From JAAYUD01 sp036846645 (GTDB lineage: Bacteria; Bacteroidota; Bacteroidia; Bacteroidales; Bacteroidaceae): a stretch of DNA of 52,101 nt. Positions 51,383 to 52,101 of this stretch are shown in pieces (position 1 is the stretch's first letter; the number at the start of each line of letters is the position of its first letter). The notes under the pieces are model-generated. The model ran no database searches, was not told where the DNA came from, and was given only the letters and a program-made list of their open reading frames with translations. The position numbers and the translations under genes were made by a program. The stretch covers positions 1 to 52,101 of the forward strand of contig DAIUBN010000001.1 of the NCBI GenBank assembly GCA_036846645.1, in the 5' to 3' direction.

Positions 51383-52101
51383 TTAGTGTGCTATTTGATT
51401 ATTCTCTAGTGTTTTGAACTTCCTGAACTGCAGATAAAGCATCGTTCCCGACGTTACAGTCGAAAGTAAATCACTGAATGGCATACTCCACCAGATACCT
51501 TCCAATTGCCAGAATAGAGGCATGATAAGAATAGCCGGAATCAGAAAGATAATCTGTCTCGTCATCGACAAGAAGATGGCTTTCTTGGCCATGCCTATAC
51601 TTTGAAAGAAGTTGGCTATCACCATTTGGAAACCGATAATCGGGAATGTGACACATACGATGCGCAATCCTTCTACCGATTGACGAATCAATTCTTTATC
51701 GCTAGTAAACGCATAGACAATCGCTTCGGGAAAGAGTTCGGCTATCACAAATCCGAGCGTGGTAACAATGGTTGCCCATATCGATGTCAGCTTCAACACC
51801 TGATTGACACGTCCATACTGTTTGGCACCGAAATTATATCCCGCTATAGGTTGCATACCTTGGTTGAATCCCAACACAATCATCACAAACACAAAGACAT
51901 AACGATTGACGATACCAAACGCTCCGATAGCCATATCACCACCAAACTTATTGAGGCCTTTATTGATTAATATCACGATAAGACAAGATCCTAAATTCAT
52001 TAAGAACGGCGACATACCTATCGACATGATATCTTTCACGATAATAGACCGCAGCCTCATAGCTGATTGCTTGATATGAAGAAAGTTCTTTGAATTACTG
52101 A
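51383..52101 (-). CDS. MATE family efflux transporter (C-terminal part, truncated by window edge)
   Basis: C-terminal half of a Na+- or H+-coupled multidrug/toxin exporter in the inner membrane. The frame is open to base 52101; 239 codons are visible of about 450 expected. An internal ATG at 52060 is not the start, because the in-frame residues before it (NFLHIKQSA) continue the protein. Seen: IMSIGMSPFLMNLGS at the start of the second half, GFNQGMQPIAGYNFGAKQYGRV, typical MATE signatures, and about six hydrophobic helices. The substrate cannot be predicted. Same direction as proS, whose -7 element follows its stop. Confidence 0.92.
   Translation of the reverse strand, partial: SNSKNFLHIKQSAMRLRSIIVKDIMSIGMSPFLMNLGSCLIVILINKGLNKFGGDMAIGAFGIVNRYVFVFVMIVLGFNQGMQPIAGYNFGAKQYGRVNQVLKLTSIWATIVTTLGFVIAELFPEAIVYAFTSDKELIRQSVEGLRIVCVTFPIIGFQMVIANFFQSIGMAKKAIFLSMTRQIIFLIPAILIMPLFWQLEGIWWSMPFSDLLSTVTSGTMLYLQFRKFKTLENNQIAH

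Noticed and set aside
51376..51389. 14-bp inverted repeat (ACACTA/TAGTGT) at the MATE stop
   Set aside because: Short AT-rich stem with no good T-run; too weak to call a terminator.

Overview
The window looks like a 52 kb piece of a chromosome from a gut Bacteroidales, most likely Bacteroides or a close relative. The evidence is AT-rich DNA, promoters that repeatedly match the Bacteroidetes consensus (TTTG, about 20 bp, TAnnTTTG), and families typical of the order: GH33/GH20/GH29 glycosidases, DUF4348 and DUF3805-like proteins, type 3 ProS, CydA and RhaM-like mutarotase. Base composition looks even throughout. I see no insertion sequence, integrase, phage gene, tRNA, rRNA or CRISPR array. It reads as ordinary core chromosome with a few unusual spots.

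Layout. 1-1294: 5' part of cydA (cytochrome bd oxidase), running off the left edge. 1429-5664: map, a GNAT acetyltransferase and an AddB-like PD-(D/E)XK nuclease in a tight operon. 5667-9312: secreted GH33 sialidase and GH20 hexosaminidase. 9580-18241: a long leftward series of small-molecule and cell-wall genes (hisH, hisA, hisF, hisIE, an FtsE-like ATPase, lysC, lysA, a DUF4348 lipoprotein, murB, a PhnP-like metallo-hydrolase). 18242-18865: the largest gene-free stretch, holding a well-formed promoter and terminator around a possible 200-nt RNA. 18866-21235: a divergent WecB-like epimerase homologue and rarA. 21243-24502: gtrA, a dicarboxylate/amino acid symporter, a 2-hydroxyacid dehydrogenase and a RhaM-like mutarotase. 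24650-29524: a soluble hybrid histidine kinase and a GH29 fucosidase. 29713-33606: mdh, a DUF3805/3806-like protein and an ABC-F ATPase. 33584-35689: PHP-type histidinol phosphatase and a sugar-isomerase-like protein. 35884-41252: crcB, DUF190, ybaK, a POT peptide transporter and a large zinc metalloprotease. 41330-44270: an AAA ATPase, a 21-bp tandem repeat, an OmpH-like lipoprotein and a small membrane protein. 44423-52101: pepD, a secreted EEP-family hydrolase, lepA, a small winged-helix protein, a C_GCAxxG_C_C protein, proS and the C-terminal half of a MATE transporter.

How the genes fit together. Sialidase, hexosaminidase and fucosidase act on host-type glycan ends (sialic acid, GlcNAc/GalNAc, fucose), and the RhaM-like mutarotase and the isomerase-like protein could handle released deoxysugars. 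There is no SusC/SusD pair, so this is not a classical polysaccharide-utilisation locus. hisH/A/F/IE provide the middle of histidine biosynthesis, and the PHP phosphatase 16 kb away probably supplies a later step. lysC and lysA are the first and last steps of diaminopimelate/lysine synthesis.

Most worth a second look: the possible non-coding RNA at 18597-18803; the 21-bp repeats at 43148-43231, whose arms appear to co-vary; the WecB homologue and the isomerase-like protein, both apparently with replaced active-site residues; and the AddB-like nuclease with no visible P-loop and no helicase partner here. I did not find a clear new multi-gene system. Start codons were reassigned where an in-frame ATG, a promoter or a signal peptide argued against a longer TTG-initiated frame.
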